Assembly (NCBI RefSeq): GCF_964355755.1
Contig: NC_092680.1
Coordinates: 4,689,001 to 4,753,000, forward strand
Source of the DNA: Antedon mediterranea
Lineage: Eukaryota > Echinodermata > Crinoidea > Comatulida > Antedonidae
Direction of reading: 5' to 3'
DNA: 64,000 nt
Of the stretch, positions 23,650-37,979 are shown in pieces (the first letter of the stretch is position 1; each line of letters starts with the position of its first letter). Position numbers and translations under genes: made by a program. The notes below the pieces were generated by a model. It was not told the origin of the DNA. It made no database searches and saw only the letters and a program-made list of their open reading frames with translations.

Positions 23650-26276
23650 TATCGGTTACTATCCTTTAAAAAACGGAGGAACACTCGCGGAACAAGAGGT
23701 TCGACCTATACAAAATGTTTAAAGAAATAGTAGTTACAATATATACACAGATACAAAAAGTTAATAACGGTTCACAATTACAAACGTCAAACGCAAATTC
23801 TACGGACTTAATACAGTAACAAAAAAAATATCTAAAAATAAAAACGTTGCTATCCAATGCATATTTCTTTAACAAAGCTATGAATAGAATTATTTGGATA
23901 TAGTAATACGTAGGGGAGAGGGCATGACATAAAGTACCCGATTTATTTCACGATTTGGTAATAAACAGAACAGTTATTCAAGTGCCAAGTGTTCAATTAC
24001 CCTGTATATATTGGCCCTGAAATATTAAACATCTTCCAAAATCAAAACATAGTAATTAGGTATCATGTTTTCCTGTTCCATAGACAAAATAGTAAGTTGC
24101 TGCTAAAGCGGAAATTAGGAGGCTCTAGCCATTATTTTTGTTTTTATTGCTTTGACTGTTTTGCCTTGTCATAATAAATGTTTTCGTTCAGATGTTATAA
24201 TGCCATTGACAAACTTTGGAGGGTACCCATGAGTAGTAAACTATGTATGATTATAGCATGAAAATATATAGGCATAATGTGTAAAAAAATATTCTAAGTT
24301 TCAAAATAAATACTTTATGCCTGGTTATAGATTGTTTTATTGCTCTTGTAGCATTTCTTAATTTTAACTGTAATACTTATATATAGCATTACGTGTTATA
24401 AGTATTGATTTCCAGAATAATCTATATATTCGTTTCCAGGAAAATCGATATAGTGGTTACATCACAACATCTTATTACCATCTCGAGTTATCTGTATCTT
24501 CAATGTGGACTGAAATGTTAAATAGCACGCCCTCTATCCGCATTTTGCCAAAGATTTTAGGAAGGAACTTCTAGTATTTAGTTCGGTCAGAGTTTCTAAG
24601 CTTAAAATTAGGCTTGTATTTAACTAAAATGTACGTTAATTGACATAAATAGAAGTTACTTCGTGATACACTCTGATTCATTATTGTAGAAAACAAGGAG
24701 ATGGAAATTAGTGAGAATAAACCAACGTAACCTTGTTTTAAAAGATTCTTATTTTAGTTTTGTTGGAGATTCAGTTCGGTAGGTCTGCTGTCAAAATACG
24801 TAACGTGAGACATTGGACTGGCAAGCAATCATAAATTGTAGGTTTACCGGTAGTCGGATACAAAAATGATGTCTGTACTTCATTTTGTAATCCTTAGAAA
24901 TGAAAAAATAAAGTTTGTTCTTCCTGTTTGTTTCCAACCGCTTTGAATAAGTCAATGTATGATGGATAACTAAATGGAGCGTACAGTATACGAAGAATCG
25001 AAGAATTAGAGGTTATTACTGCATTCGTGAAGGCGGTCATTGCTCTCTCTGCCCCCCTCCCCCCACCCCTTGATGAAAGAAAGAATCTTACATGGTATAG
25101 CATAATCGCCTTAAAAATGTGAATATTCCTTTATGCTGTTCTGAACACCTTTTCACCAACTTTCTGTGCCTTCCTGTTTCAAATAGCACGTTGCGTTCCC
25201 TTTCATGTTTGTAGTATTTTTCTTCAAACAAATACTGAGAATTTACCCATATCAGTAACATTATGAAGATGCTTATAATAAAGATTGAAAGGGGTGAGTG
25301 GGGGGAGGGGGGTTCTTTTCAATATTCCAAAATTATCTTTAAATACAAGTATAACCTTCGCGTGCTAAACCGTTTGGTGCCATCGAAACATTAATTGTCT
25401 CCGTCCTGGTGCATGGATGTAAAATTGTACAATTCCAGATCTTATCAGGGAGATCCTTTCCGCATAAACTTAGAGAATGTTTGGTTTTTAGCCAATATTT
25501 AATATCATGTAAAACTAAACAGGAATATGGTTATACCAGACAAAAATCTTATGTCGTGCTTCATTATTAGTTTATTTTCTCTATAGTTAATTAAAACATG
25601 TTTGGCAATTTTGCCTAAAATATTTGGTCAATTTCCAGCTAAAAGTGAATGTAAACAGACTGCTGTTCCAAAAGTGTAACTGTTTTAATGACACCAGACG
25701 CCATGGCAACATTTTCTTCAATGTGTGACATTACATTAAATTTTGTTTTTCGTTTCTTTAAATGGAATAGATGCGATTATATTTTTATTTGAGTATACTT
25801 GTTATTGATAATGCCTCTTGGTCAAGGAGACACGGATGTATGAACCTAGACAATCTGATGTATCTTAGATTACCCATTGTGGTATACCGGTATTTGGAAA
25901 AACCCCGTTTAAGGGAATATTTAAACTAACTGTTTAAACTTTGATTATTCTAACGTAGTAGAGGCGCCTGTTTTGGGGTTAAATTTGTTTGAAAAATAAC
26001 ACCGTCTTACCTACTGTAGCTTTACTTACATTATGATATTATTAAATACAGTAGAGCTAGCCAACTTTCGCTATTTAATTTATTAATAATGTGTCCTGTA
26101 TCATAGAAATATTATAGAGTACATTGCACTATGTGACACCTGTATCAAGCCATAAGCCTTATCTAGCCATTATCTTAACATAATACAGGCTTCACATGTT
26201 ACACTTACTGTGACACTGTATTACATAATTTGCCGAATATACAGTAAAGAGATCGGAAGTAAGTGTGTGTAGTGTA

Positions 26277-26401
26277 AAGCTCTGTCTACATTATCTAACT
26301 TTATGTGACAACAAATGTGATGTGCCCATATATGGACACAATGACGTCATAATTACATTTTTTTTTAGTCACACTATAATTTGATAGTGTAGAAAGAGTT
26401 C
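26277..26401 (+). mobile_element. MITE-A copy 9
   Basis: Begins AAGCTCTGTCTACATTATCT and ends TTTGATAGTGTAGAAAGAGT. The body keeps GTGATGTGCCCATATATGGA but has no full 21-bp unit. Confidence 0.75.
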
Positions 26402-29400
26402 TCATCTTCATTAAACAACATGACGTTGAAGAAATGGATAACGTTGAATATGAATACACAACATGTGTACTCTTAATATACATTTTAGTTTCCTGAATGG
26501 AGGATTTAAAACAATATTCATCTTGTTCGAGTGAGTTTCTCCGAATAGAGCTGACGTAATTAAAGGTTTTTTAAAGGAATTGATGGAACATGGATCACTG
26601 TAGTTGAATACGTATAAGAATTTCGTGTATTATTCATATACTGTCCATAAGCAAAAAAATTAACTGAAGTTTTAGCTGATCTTTCAGGCATCAATTTAAT
26701 TAACACAAAACATCATCTTAACGGAGGAGATTAGCTTAGTCCTTGCTTTTACCGGTACTATTTTTAGAGACATTGATCTTATTGGAAGTTATTAATTTAA
26801 TAGTGTAGACTTAGCGGTCTCAATTAGAAGCACAAGGACTCTCAGGTTCACAAATAACTAAAAATTATAAATATTTGCTTTGTGTTCCGTAACTTTTACT
26901 CTTGGATAATATAATAATGTTTGCTAAAATACTGTTACTTTAGTTTAATTAATTCTTTTTGTTTCACTTTCATAATAAATCAATTTACAATGTAATTAAC
27001 ACACGAAATACACTGTAATTTTCTTCTTTGGTTTAGTGTGATGCCGACTTTTAGTTTCAATCTCATTTTCTTAATTAGACTAGATTTGTTTGGTTTCATG
27101 CTGCATACTGAACGTTGTTTCATTTCAGGTGTAGAAGCCACAATTTCTGTCGAATAATCTATTGTTTGCTTCTTGTTTTTATTTATTTATTTTATTTATT
27201 TATTTCATTTTATTTATTTATTCTTTATTTCAAGCCAACAGTGTAAAACACCAATAACAGGTTGAAAATAAAATAACTAAACTATAAAATATAAGCCAAT
27301 ATAAGTATATACCAAAATGTAAAATTATAAGTAATTTATAGTTATTCAATTCGAATACAAATTATATACATGATAAACCCGTAATTTAAAAAGAAAATAG
27401 TCACACGGAAGGCCATTTTAACGGTTTATTTGTCGTTTTTTAAAGTAAAGTGAGTTTTTATCCAAAACTGAAAAGTTTTAATGACCTATTCAAAGTTTGA
27501 AAGTCCAAATTAGGAAGGGGTTGAAGGGGAGAGGGTTAATATATCTTTAATGTTGTTTCACAGTGGAAAGGAGCTGTTTAACAAATTGGCAAAACTAGAT
27601 TTCAATGAAGTTAAGATATGTTAGTGCAGTTTTATTAAACTATATTATTTTTGTCGACTAAATTAAACTTAATTATAGACCTAGACTGAATAAGTGAACA
27701 TCTGCTGGTACAGGATCATAGCTGAATAAATTATAAATGCAATTCATTATATCTTTATTTCCTAAATATTACCCTCCTCCAGGGTAATTAACTGCATTAC
27801 GGACGTGTGTTAATATTGATAGTTTAATAGTTAGTTTAATATTGCTATTCGGTCCCACGACGAGTTGACTGTGGTCGAGTCGACCGACTTCCAATAGACT
27901 GACAAGTAAATATTGTATCCCTCCCGACGTCCACTTATAGATCTTGAAGTTCAACTCTGACCTTAAGCCTGGGGTGCGCGCATACACTGTCTTGAAGTTC
28001 AACAACTTAACCCACTGACTTTAGACCTGGGACGCGGGCACACTGATCTGGTTAGTTCTGATTCTAAATCAATTTTATATCAGTTATGATAAAGTATCCC
28101 CAATGGTTTAAATATCAGTCTGACATCAGTACGATTAGTATATTTAAACCCACGCCTGCGTGGTTGTTGATTAGAAACTTAAGATATATAACTGTATAGA
28201 GAATAACCTTCTGGATCTGCTTTCTCCATGCTGTACAACCATCAAACATGGTTTCCTACTGTTAGTATTAGTCAGCGTCGTAAAATCAGACAAGATTTCA
28301 AGACATACGTACCATTCACAAGTCTGTTAACCTATGTCCACTCTGTCGCGCTTTTTTTTTTAAACGAACTCTTTTTTTGCCTATTCATTCATTCAGTATT
28401 TTTATTTAGATTTGTTAATTGTTTGCTTGCACTTTTGCTGTTTTCCATTTTATAAATCTACGGTAAAGTTAATGTTTTCTATTTTTTATTTACTTTTTGT
28501 TTTGTTATTATTTTATTATTTCATTTATCTGTCGCTTATTTACAATAATGACATGGATTTAAGGAGGTTCATTCATTGTTTTTAATAATTTAGTTGTAAA
28601 AAAAGTTAGTTAAACCTTTTTGAATCAATTGATTTAGTTTTGTAAAAGCTCGAAATTTTGGCATAGGCCCCAAATACGGCATTATCTATGTTCCATTATT
28701 TGTCCTAGATTACAACCTACATAATATAATCTATTATTCAGTAAAATACAAAACAATTTAAAGGTTTGATTGCATAAATACAACCAATTTTTTAGATAAA
28801 ATACTGAAAATAGACACAAATTTTAAAAATAAATCAGTATAAATTGATTGACAAATTGAGTAGCTAGTTTGATCTGTACACCCGACACTTTGCGATCTTT
28901 TTATTTTTAATGGTTGGTTGCTTCCTTCCAGTTTTTCTATGTATCTAATGCGTCCTTTCACTAAAAAGATATTATAAAATAAGCTTAACATGGGACGACG
29001 GGGTATTCTAAATTATGATTAGTATTTTATTAGTTTTAAAGCTTTATAAGATCCATTCTGAAAACCTAGAATTCGTATAATATAAGGTTGCGTTGTTTCA
29101 GTTAGAAAACGTATCCTAGGAGGAGGAATCAACAGATAATGTCTTTAAAATATAAAATCATTGCATCAATTAAAAATGCAGTATTTTAGGCCTAAAAAGC
29201 AGTAACCTTTCGGTTTCTTTGGCCGATTTTTAAATAGATTGAAACCTATAGCAATAACCCATTCGGGGTACGCATTGACATAATACAGACGAAGACTTTT
29301 TTATTATTATTTATATGTATATAGGCCTACTAATCTGAATTATCTCATTTTCAGGAGGTAATTCTCTGTTGTAATGTAATAATTGATATATGATGTATGA

Positions 29401-29746
29401 TTACCTTTATAAAACTTACATTCATAATTTAAAAGTTTGAAGGCGCCAGTAAAGTTACCGACAGAAACTTTCAATTTCATTAGAACATTTCGTATTAGGT
29501 ATTTTGAGATCGTAATCGGACAGTTTTAATATTTCAGTTAAGATCTTAAAGTGAAAATGACATTATCGTTCTAGGCCTTTTGTGGGACGTTTGTATCTAT
29601 GAAGAAATATTTTATATGTCTGAACATATAGTCATCAGAACGAACAAATGCTCAGAGAGAATACCAATTGATATAATGTTACATTCATTATCAAATTGAA
29701 ATTCATCTTATAGTCTTTCCTGTTTTCTTATAAACAAACATCATTT

Positions 29747-29881
29747 AAGCTCTGTCTTCACTATCAAACTAGTTTGACAAAAAAAAGTGTGATGTGCCCA
29801 AATATGGTAGTGATATGACATCATCGTGTCCATGGAACATCACATTTTTGTTACATAAAGTTTGATAGTGTAGACAGAGCT
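29747..29881 (-). mobile_element. MITE-A copy 10
   Basis: Left end AAGCTCTGTCTTCACTATCA, right end TTTGATAGTGTAGACAGAGC, and one reverse CCAAATATGGTAGTGATATG unit. TTA/TA flanks. Confidence 0.82.
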
Positions 29882-31112
29882 ACAAAGCTTCTTTTTTTTA
29901 TCTATCTGAATAATCGATGAATGAAGTAAAAATAAGAAAATTAAAAGCAACATGTTGTAATAATAACACGCGACATCATTGTTGTATAAATATTATATGT
30001 CTACGATAATTATGATCTTTTGTTTGAAGATTTGTGACTATTTACAAACTGTTTAAAACACCTTGACATTTTCAGTAGAATAACACAGCGTAACCTTTTC
30101 AATAATTGAAATAATTATTATTTCTAACTAAATATATAGGAAAACTAGTACTTTCGGTCATTGTTACTTAACATATTGACCTACAATTTGGCTTTACAAA
30201 TCATCATGTCCTTTAAAATGACAAACAGCTGATGTGATTTCATGAAAATGTTCGAAATGTAGGCTAAAAATATCAGAATGCGGAATTTCATATTAGCCGT
30301 TGTCAATTTGCATTAATATATTTCGACGTTAGACTTCGTTTGTAATTATAACTAGGCGGATGGAGTAACTATTAGGGCTAATGAATGTACTGCCCAAAAG
30401 TGATGGCTGGCGTAGTTACCAAAATTGGGATTCAATTGTATTTTATCGGAAACAAACTAATGGTATTTCTTGTACCGTAGTCAAACTGTATGGAGAAAGA
30501 AACAAATGAGAATTGAAACCAAACGTTAACATCATGCTACTTTTAGAAATCTTACGGATATACAGACAACACTTGTTGGTTTTTACGTCTATGACGTGTA
30601 GACCTACGACCTACGTACGAGAACTTGCATTGATATAATCAAGTTCAGGCGCGCGCGTACAACAATCAACGCGCGCGTACAATTGCAGTACCATTGTCAT
30701 ACTCATTATTTGAACGCCACATGTACGTACGTGTGTGCTGTGATCATCTTGCCGGAATTTACCACCTTGTACGACAAATCAAAATAAATGACTACAACGG
30801 TGTATGTTGACAGTATTACCGTTAATAGATATTTTTAAATATGTAGCAATAGACATATTTTGGCGTTGTCTGTTAGCACATTCAATTAACGGAAAATCGA
30901 AAGGTTGACAAATACGGTCAGACATGACATGTAGCATTATTTACCCCAGTAATGACTTTCCGAGGTGTTTTTACTGTTAATGTAAAGGAAATAACGTTTT
31001 TCTAGACGATTACTCACCGAGGTCAATTTGGTATCTTCGGTAGTAAATCGTCGACAGATTATTATAGTCTTTTCAGTTTTCAAGAGTTGGAAAACAAACC
31101 AAATTATACTAT

Positions 31113-31643
31113 AAAGCTAGGTCTATACACTATCAAACATTATGTAACAAAAAAATGTGATGTGCTTATCCATATGGACATGGTGATGTCATATCACTAC
31201 CATATTTGGGCATATCACTACATGTATTTTGTATTTATTTATAGTCATCACATTTTTAGTGTATAATATTTTGAAGCCTATTTCTCTATGCCATTTTTGT
31301 TATTGTGTACTCGTTTTTGTAATGTTACCGTTCTTTGTTTTTGTCGCTCAAGTTTATGTTAGGACCCACCCCATTAGAAATAAGTTGGGGTTTTTTCGAC
31401 TTTATGGGCTATCCTAGGTTTCTTGTGTACTGTGCAATACTTTGCATGTTTCTATTTGTTTGTTTTTTATCTTTGTCTTGTAATTGTATGTTGAAACCTG
31501 AATAAAATCAAATCAAATCACTACCATATTTAAGCACATCACAATTATCAAGTATTATTCTTCAGTGTCACCTATTGTTCTTTTATTGTAAAGCCCTGTC
31601 TACACCTTTTTGTCAAACTAGTTTGATAGTGTAGACAGAGCTT
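31113..31643 (+). mobile_element. MITE-A copy 11, interrupted by another insertion
   Basis: The left part (31113-31221) and right part (about 31517-31643) are split by about 295 bp. The inner block has a 3' part GAAACCTGAATAAAATCAAA followed by a short TCAAATCAAA run, which looks like the tail of a non-LTR retrotransposon. An extra end sequence at about 31589 suggests a further partial copy on the right. Confidence 0.68.
31222..31516 (+). mobile_element. Probable non-LTR retrotransposon 3' fragment nested in MITE-A
   Basis: It interrupts the MITE at its CACTAC motif and ends in (TCAAA)-like repeats after AATAAA, typical of 5'-truncated LINE insertions. A 62-codon frame (31229-31417) has no recognisable reverse transcriptase motif, so the class is inferred only from the tail. 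Confidence 0.45.
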
Positions 31644-32924
31644 AACGATTAGCAAGTATTTACAGTATTTTAATGAGCCAATGTTGTTAATTCAATTCAT
31701 CACAGCACAACTATTTTGATACTGTCTGTAGACTGACCATGTACTATTGGACATTTTATTTTTTGGTTTAACATTGTCTTATTAACAAAGTAGCCTATGT
31801 GTTTAATACTAAATTCACTTTCTGAATGTTTTGTATGGTAGGCCTTACAAACAACTGAACTCGACTATTGATTGTTTTAATAGACTAAGAAATAAACTTT
31901 TACTTTGACATGGTAACGTGTTGCATTCCTATGCCGCATTCACACTTAGTCCGTTCCACAAGTATGTGTGTGAATAAATGTGCTTTAAAAAATTACAGTT
32001 ACTCATCGTCGTTTATTCTTTACCGGTTGTAAGGATATCATGATACTTTAACACATTAACACAAAGAAAGAGGGGTTTTTCTATATTTTATAGTCGTACA
32101 AGAACTTCTCTTTTCGATAAAGTCCAATGTATGGCTTAGTTAGTTAGATCCGTGTCAATAAATAACATAACTACAGTATCGATAAAAGAAATTCGGTTAT
32201 CTTTATAACTAGAAAGTATACAATTCAAGCAAATACTAACGATTATAGGCCAAAATATGAAACTGACGTGTATCTATAGGTTGACTCATATATATATAGG
32301 TCTCTATTCGGTTTTAGATGTGATTTTTCTAAACAGAAAAAAGGTTCAATACTTTGTTGTATTTATCTTACGTCACAGACCCGTACTTGTAGGCCCAGGT
32401 ATCAAAGGTCACTAAATCCCCTCGTAAGTAGTATAGTAACCTATGGGAGTATTGCAAGGGACTGCCTCCCATGGGGAATCTTATAGCTTACATACTAATC
32501 ACTTGGGACGAACTGGACTTATGAGATCGACCTATTGTAGTACCACTTTAGGAGTTTAATCTTGTGTTGTAATATTTGCTGAGACACAAAGCGTATTTCG
32601 TTTTATTCGTAGGCCTAAGTATACGGTACAAGTTTAATTCATAAATATATCCGCTCGTGATTAATAGGCCTTAAAAAGTTTTATATTAATGTTTGTTAAC
32701 TATATAAAATATTGATAGACCTACTTCTTCCCTAGACATTTATTTCATGATGTTCAAGAGGTCAAACATTTTAATAATACTAAAATTAGAAGCCATCAAT
32801 TATAATTAAATTGTTATACACATAGATAGTAATTGAGAAAGTTCTATCAAAAGAATTTTTATGGAAGACATTCATTGTATTAACTTTTTTCTGATGGGGA
32901 TAAACCTCAGCTGGTACTAATACC

Positions 32925-33157
32925 TTAAAGCGTGGTTCCCACTAGCGACGCAACGTAACGCAACGCAACGACGTTTTGACGCAAAGTGCTGTATTACGAA
33001 TCACAAGTGGGAATCGACGACGAAACAACAATGCTAGCTGCAAATATCGCAGATTTGATTTCATACAGAGGCAGGGGTAAACACAATTATCGGAAGGGCA
33101 TTTTCTTACGTTGTGTAGGTTGCGTTACGTTTCATCGCTAGTGGGAACCACCCTTAA
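32925..33157. mobile_element. TTAA-flanked foldback MITE (family T, second subfamily)
   Basis: TTAA at 32925-32928 and 33154-33157. Ends AGCGTGGTTCCCACTAGCGA and, inverted, TCGCTAGTGGGAACCAC. The interior (GCAAATATCGCAGATTTGAT, TTTTCTTACGTTGTGTAGG) matches the copy at 53821-54039 and differs from the subfamily at 22373 and 50819. Confidence 0.8.
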
Positions 33158-33775
33158 TATGCCTATGACTTGTCCAGCTCTGGGATTCATATTGTTAATA
33201 GAATTGCTTAACCTTTTTATTTGAAATTCTATCTAATCCTTTCATGAAAGATGAGCTTAATTTCTTAAAGCTTGAAGTATATAACTTCTTGGTCTTCATA
33301 TTACATGATAAATTGAATTTGTAGACATCATGAGCTATTGATCCTTATTGGCTTTATTCCAGTATAGTGCACGACTGTACGCCCTTTAGATTGCGTATAA
33401 TTAATACAAGCCGACTGCAAAAGATATTGGCGTTTTTCCATAACATGAAACAATATACTGGGTAATTATAATTAATGTGTTATTCCTGATATTGAATAGT
33501 TCTTCCATGATTAAATTACATTCCGGCTACTTATACCTTTAGTTTTTATATTATTATAATCCATGTTAGCGTTTAATTTTGTTGGCATATTTTGACTATT
33601 GTCCGTGCAACGAAACAATACGTATATTGTAAATAATAGTGATTGGAGAGATACATACATACATTATATGTATAGGCCTCTACATTACAACTTAAGCATC
33701 ATTAAAAGCAATTGTTTATTGGCATCAAACGACCACGTTTTGCCTTGGGATGAAATGATATATTGCTAATATATA

Positions 33776-34103
33776 GTGTTTGATTGGATATGTTGTTTGA
33801 TTATAATTATTTAAATATTATGATAATGTCGTGTTTGATTGGATAGGTGGTTTAATTATAATTATTCAAATATTATAATAATGTCGTATTTGATTGAACA
33901 CGGTAGGTGTTTTAATTATAATTATTTAAATATTATAATAATGTCGTGTTTGATTGGATAGGTGGTTTAATTATAATTATTCAAATATTATAACAATGTC
34001 GTATTTGATTGAACACGGTAGGTGTTTTAATTATAATTATTTAAATATTATAATAATGTCGTGTTTGATTAGATAGGTGTTTTAATTATAATTATGTAAA
34101 TTT
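33776..34103. repeat. Minisatellite with alternating 55- and 60-bp units
   Basis: Six units start at 33776, 33831, 33886, 33946, 34001 and 34061. Units 2 and 4 are 55 bp (GTGTTTGATTGGATAGGTGG...); units 3 and 5 are 60 bp and carry a TTGAACACGGTAGG insert. The alternation means that later growth was by a 115-bp dimer, a small higher-order repeat. Confidence 0.88.
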
Positions 34104-34739
34104 GATTCATAAGTCTGCTATTGTATTGTGTAACGTGTAATATTTCAATTTCAATATGTGAATTGCAAAAAAAAGTCTTAAATGACTCTTAATCACTCTT
34201 ATAGTAAGTATAATGTAAGTAGACGATATCGCAGTATATTCGCCGCCTCGTCACAAATATTTACATCATTTCATAAATTTAATTTTTAAATATCGTCTGA
34301 GCAATCGATATTTAAATACGATCCTCTATGAATAAATTATTATACAGTACCAGGTCATATCAGCCAATGCCTATTATTCCTCAATCTCAATGCGTCACGT
34401 CTATTTCCACTTTTCAATTGTGTTTTTAATTGTAAGACGGCAATGTAATTAGGTCTATATTGATTCAATCTGAAATTTCATGATTCGTTTCCTATCGAAA
34501 AAACGAAAATGTTAACAACATTCAATTCACATACTTATGGTAATGTGACTTTAGTCATACAGTCTGTTTCGTGACATTAGTTTCGTGACATTAAGTTTCA
34601 CAGAGACCATAATAATTCTACCCCTTTAAAAGACCTACCGTTGTAGAGCTTAAGACATCTAAGTAAAATATCCAAAGACACGATGAAGTCATACAAATCG
34701 GGGTTTTCTTTTCTATAGAAGAATCCTGGGAACACTCCT

Positions 34740-34950
34740 ATACAGGAGACATCCTTTTTAAATGTGTACGCTATGTTCCAGATGGAGTTTTGACTTAACA
34801 TTAGTAAAAAGATCAATCGTTTTTTGCATATATGGCGTTTCATACGTATACTACTTGAGCTTGTATTTTCCAGACAAAAATTGAAGCGCCGACTGGTGGA
34901 CTAACATAAAAAAGACAATAAATACAGACTTGGAGCAAGTCTACCCTATG
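34740..34950 (-). repeat. Dispersed repeat B, copy 3
   Basis: Opposite orientation to copies 1 and 2: GGCGTTTCATACGTATAC, then GACTAACATAAAAAAGACAA and CAGACTTGGAGCAAG. The open frame at 34598-34843 overlaps it and is not taken as a gene. Confidence 0.6.
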
Positions 34951-36764
34951 TGAAACGAACGAACGAAAATGTTTTATATTTTAATACCACGGCCAATCCG
35001 TATGGATCTCTCATGGACCTAACGTCATGTATGTGTTGTTTTGTCGTTACTGGCCATCCATACTTTCAATGCTGTATCAAAAAATCAGATAACAATGCAA
35101 TATGTACGGTTGTGTTTGATTAAGCCTTTTAATGTTCTATTTCCTATATATCCTGGATATAGAATGGAAATTCAATATCATATCCAATAAAGTCGTTAAT
35201 GTCAAGGAATTTAATTTCGACTGATCGTTGCCCTGGGAGCGTCTAATCATGACTTATATTAAGACGGTTATTTATTATTCATCATTTTCTGCATATAGTG
35301 GTGATTTCATGGTTCCACTGACTTAATACGCTTTTGTTCTTTCTTTTTTGTAAGATTGAAGATATTAATATGGAAATTGTTTCTAGATATACATATGCTT
35401 AGAGACTTAAACTAGGTTATAGGTATTATTCACCGTGCCTATAAGTACCTGGTTTCATGGGCTAAATCATTATTCTCCATCCGCATTACACCTCCATAAG
35501 GAGTATATAATGTGTTTTGCATTGAGCTGGTTAACCATGTCTGCTCAGACTTACTGCCTAACTTCACATACAGTAACAATACAAAGTACAATCTAAAATG
35601 CCAGACCACACAGGATTAACAATAAGACTTATGTCCAGTTCAAAAATAGGTCATTTCGAATTGAAAATACTTATCGTGACCCTACCAGTGTTGACCGTGC
35701 ATCAAGTTAATCATCTGACCCCCATGTATAACTAACCCTCCTTATATAGGCTGTATATACCAAGTTCCATACTTTCACTAACCTTATCTTCTTTCACAAT
35801 AATTTCATAACTTACAATATCTCTCATTCATCTACCTTTAGCGTAGACTATACCGGTACTCCCTTACATTTTATGTTAACTTCTAACTTCTTCTTTTACC
35901 TCCTTACGTTGACTTTCCCTCTTATCCTCCCTTATCAATAGCATTATCAACATCTAAGTATTGCTTTCACTCATTTTCATCTAAAAGAATGAATTTAACT
36001 CAATACATCTATCTTCGTTTCATAATTTGTAACACACATAATGTGATTATGTACATTGTATTTTATACTTTTCCAAATGTACATTATTACGATGACATAA
36101 AAAGAAATTTTTTTTTTAACAATTCCAGATGAACTTTCAGCATCTTTGCTGTGTGTTTTAGATATCTTCACTTCATTTATTGACATTTTTATTCCAAGAT
36201 CAAAATAAGAACATACAAATAAAAATACGAATGCTATTTGAATGGGATATATAAATAGAAATCCAAAGCCAAATTACTGGAAAAAGTTGGAATTATTAGT
36301 TGCTGGATCACATTGAGATACAAATAAAATAAGCAAGGTAAACCAGAACGGTAAAGTAAAAACAGCTAGAAAGAGAAAGTGCCAATCTTTAGGAAAACAC
36401 TATTCCTTCGTCAGGGCTAAAGATATATCAATATAGATAAAATATCAAAGGAAAATCCTATGAACAATTTAACTGTTAATTCCTTCACTTGTCGGTATTG
36501 TATTTATTCACCCTAGAGTAACATTTACTTTACTAAGATAGATCCTTGAATAATTAGGTTATCCTTGCATGTTAATCTGATTAATACCTATGCGACAAAC
36601 AACTTGTAGATGATTGAACCGATTACAAAATTTGGATCTCAAACGTGAGTGTTTGTATATTACTATCTGAAAATGTAGACATTCCAAAGTGGCCCTAACA
36701 GAAAGGGGAAATATCAAAATCAAGATTAGCTGATAACAGTTACAGGTACAGAATAGTAAAAGTA

Positions 36765-36929
36765 TTTAGCCGATTTTCCACTAGGCGAATTTGTTCGCGC
36801 GAATCGAAGGCGTCAGCTAATACGCATGCGTAGAGAAGGATGTGGAAGATGTAAACATGAATACACATGCGTACAAGCTGGCGCTTTCGATTCGCGCGAA
36901 CAAATTCGCCTAGTGGAAAATCGGCTTTA
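36765..36929. mobile_element. 157-bp MITE with ~49-bp near-perfect terminal inverted repeats
   Basis: The element spans 36769-36925 between TTTA copies (36765-36768 and 36926-36929). The arms begin GCCGATTTTCCACTAGGCGA and continue AATTTGTTCGCGCGAATCGA; by eye they match at all but about two of 49 positions. The arm sequence is unlike families A and T, and I saw no other copy in the window. Confidence 0.82.
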
Positions 36930-37957
36930 ATCAAAGGTAAACGTTATGTAGGCCTATACGTTTTATGGTTGTGCGTACAATCTGTAATTTTATACTCAAA
37001 TCGCAATAAACAAAACTTTGGATAATATTTGAATGACTCTAAAGAACTATAAAGTTTGTAATAAAATCGGACAAAATAAACTATACTTCTAAGAAACAAC
37101 CAGGGCAATGTTCCATGTTTCTTATTCCTTTAACATGACTAGGCCTACTGAAAAAAAAATACATTTTTAAACTTATAAAAATATTTAATTTGTGATATTT
37201 CCAAGTTAAGTTCCTAATTTATTGTTTTGGGATACTTGTGTTTCCTTTTGTAAAGAAATTAATCTCATATGAAAAGTGGAAAAATCAAAAGTGGATACCT
37301 AAGTGGAATTTCTCAAATCTAAATTTAATGTGGAATTTTATGATTAATATTACCATTGTCATAATCAAAATTATAATAATCACTGTATTGACTTGAAGAA
37401 CTCGTTTAGTAGATTTATTATTAAGTTTAATAAGTGTTTTTATTAATTACTCTAATTGTTGTTATTGAATTTGTACATGAAACAAGATAATTAAGAACAA
37501 TTGACTATGTCATTAAAAACGAAATAATGAATCATCTATTCCAAAGTAAGAAAAACGTCAAACCCAGTATAGTTGAGAAAGAGATAATTAGTCAACAGCT
37601 GATACTCCAAGGTTGAGCAGCATGATGGGTAATTTGATTATGACGTCACATTGATAATTTTAAACTATCGTGTGCCATTGATACTAACATGTACTGGAAT
37701 TATTAACAGCTGACATGTACATTCAAAGTTGTTTATAATGTCATTGAAATTTGGGTTTTATTAATTATGTGGTTAGTGTTGTGCTAGCTAAGCTCATTCA
37801 CATCAAACACGAACTTGTTTTGACGGACGTACACACTCGTATTGAATCATCGATATCGGTTCGTTGGTCCAGATTAAGTGTGAATCTTTTCTAATGCTAA
37901 CGTTACTCTGCAATCGAAAAAACGTTTTTTCAACAAATTTGTACTTCACTGCATATT

Positions 37958-37979
37958 ATTATTATTATTATTATTATGT
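37958..37979. repeat. (ATT)n microsatellite
   Basis: About seven ATT/TTA units. Confidence 0.85.

Noticed and set aside
31229-31417. Hydrophobic 62-codon frame
   Set aside because: Lies in the LINE-like insertion; no known motif.
34598-34843. 81-codon minus-strand frame
   Set aside because: Overlaps dispersed repeat B and has no family likeness.
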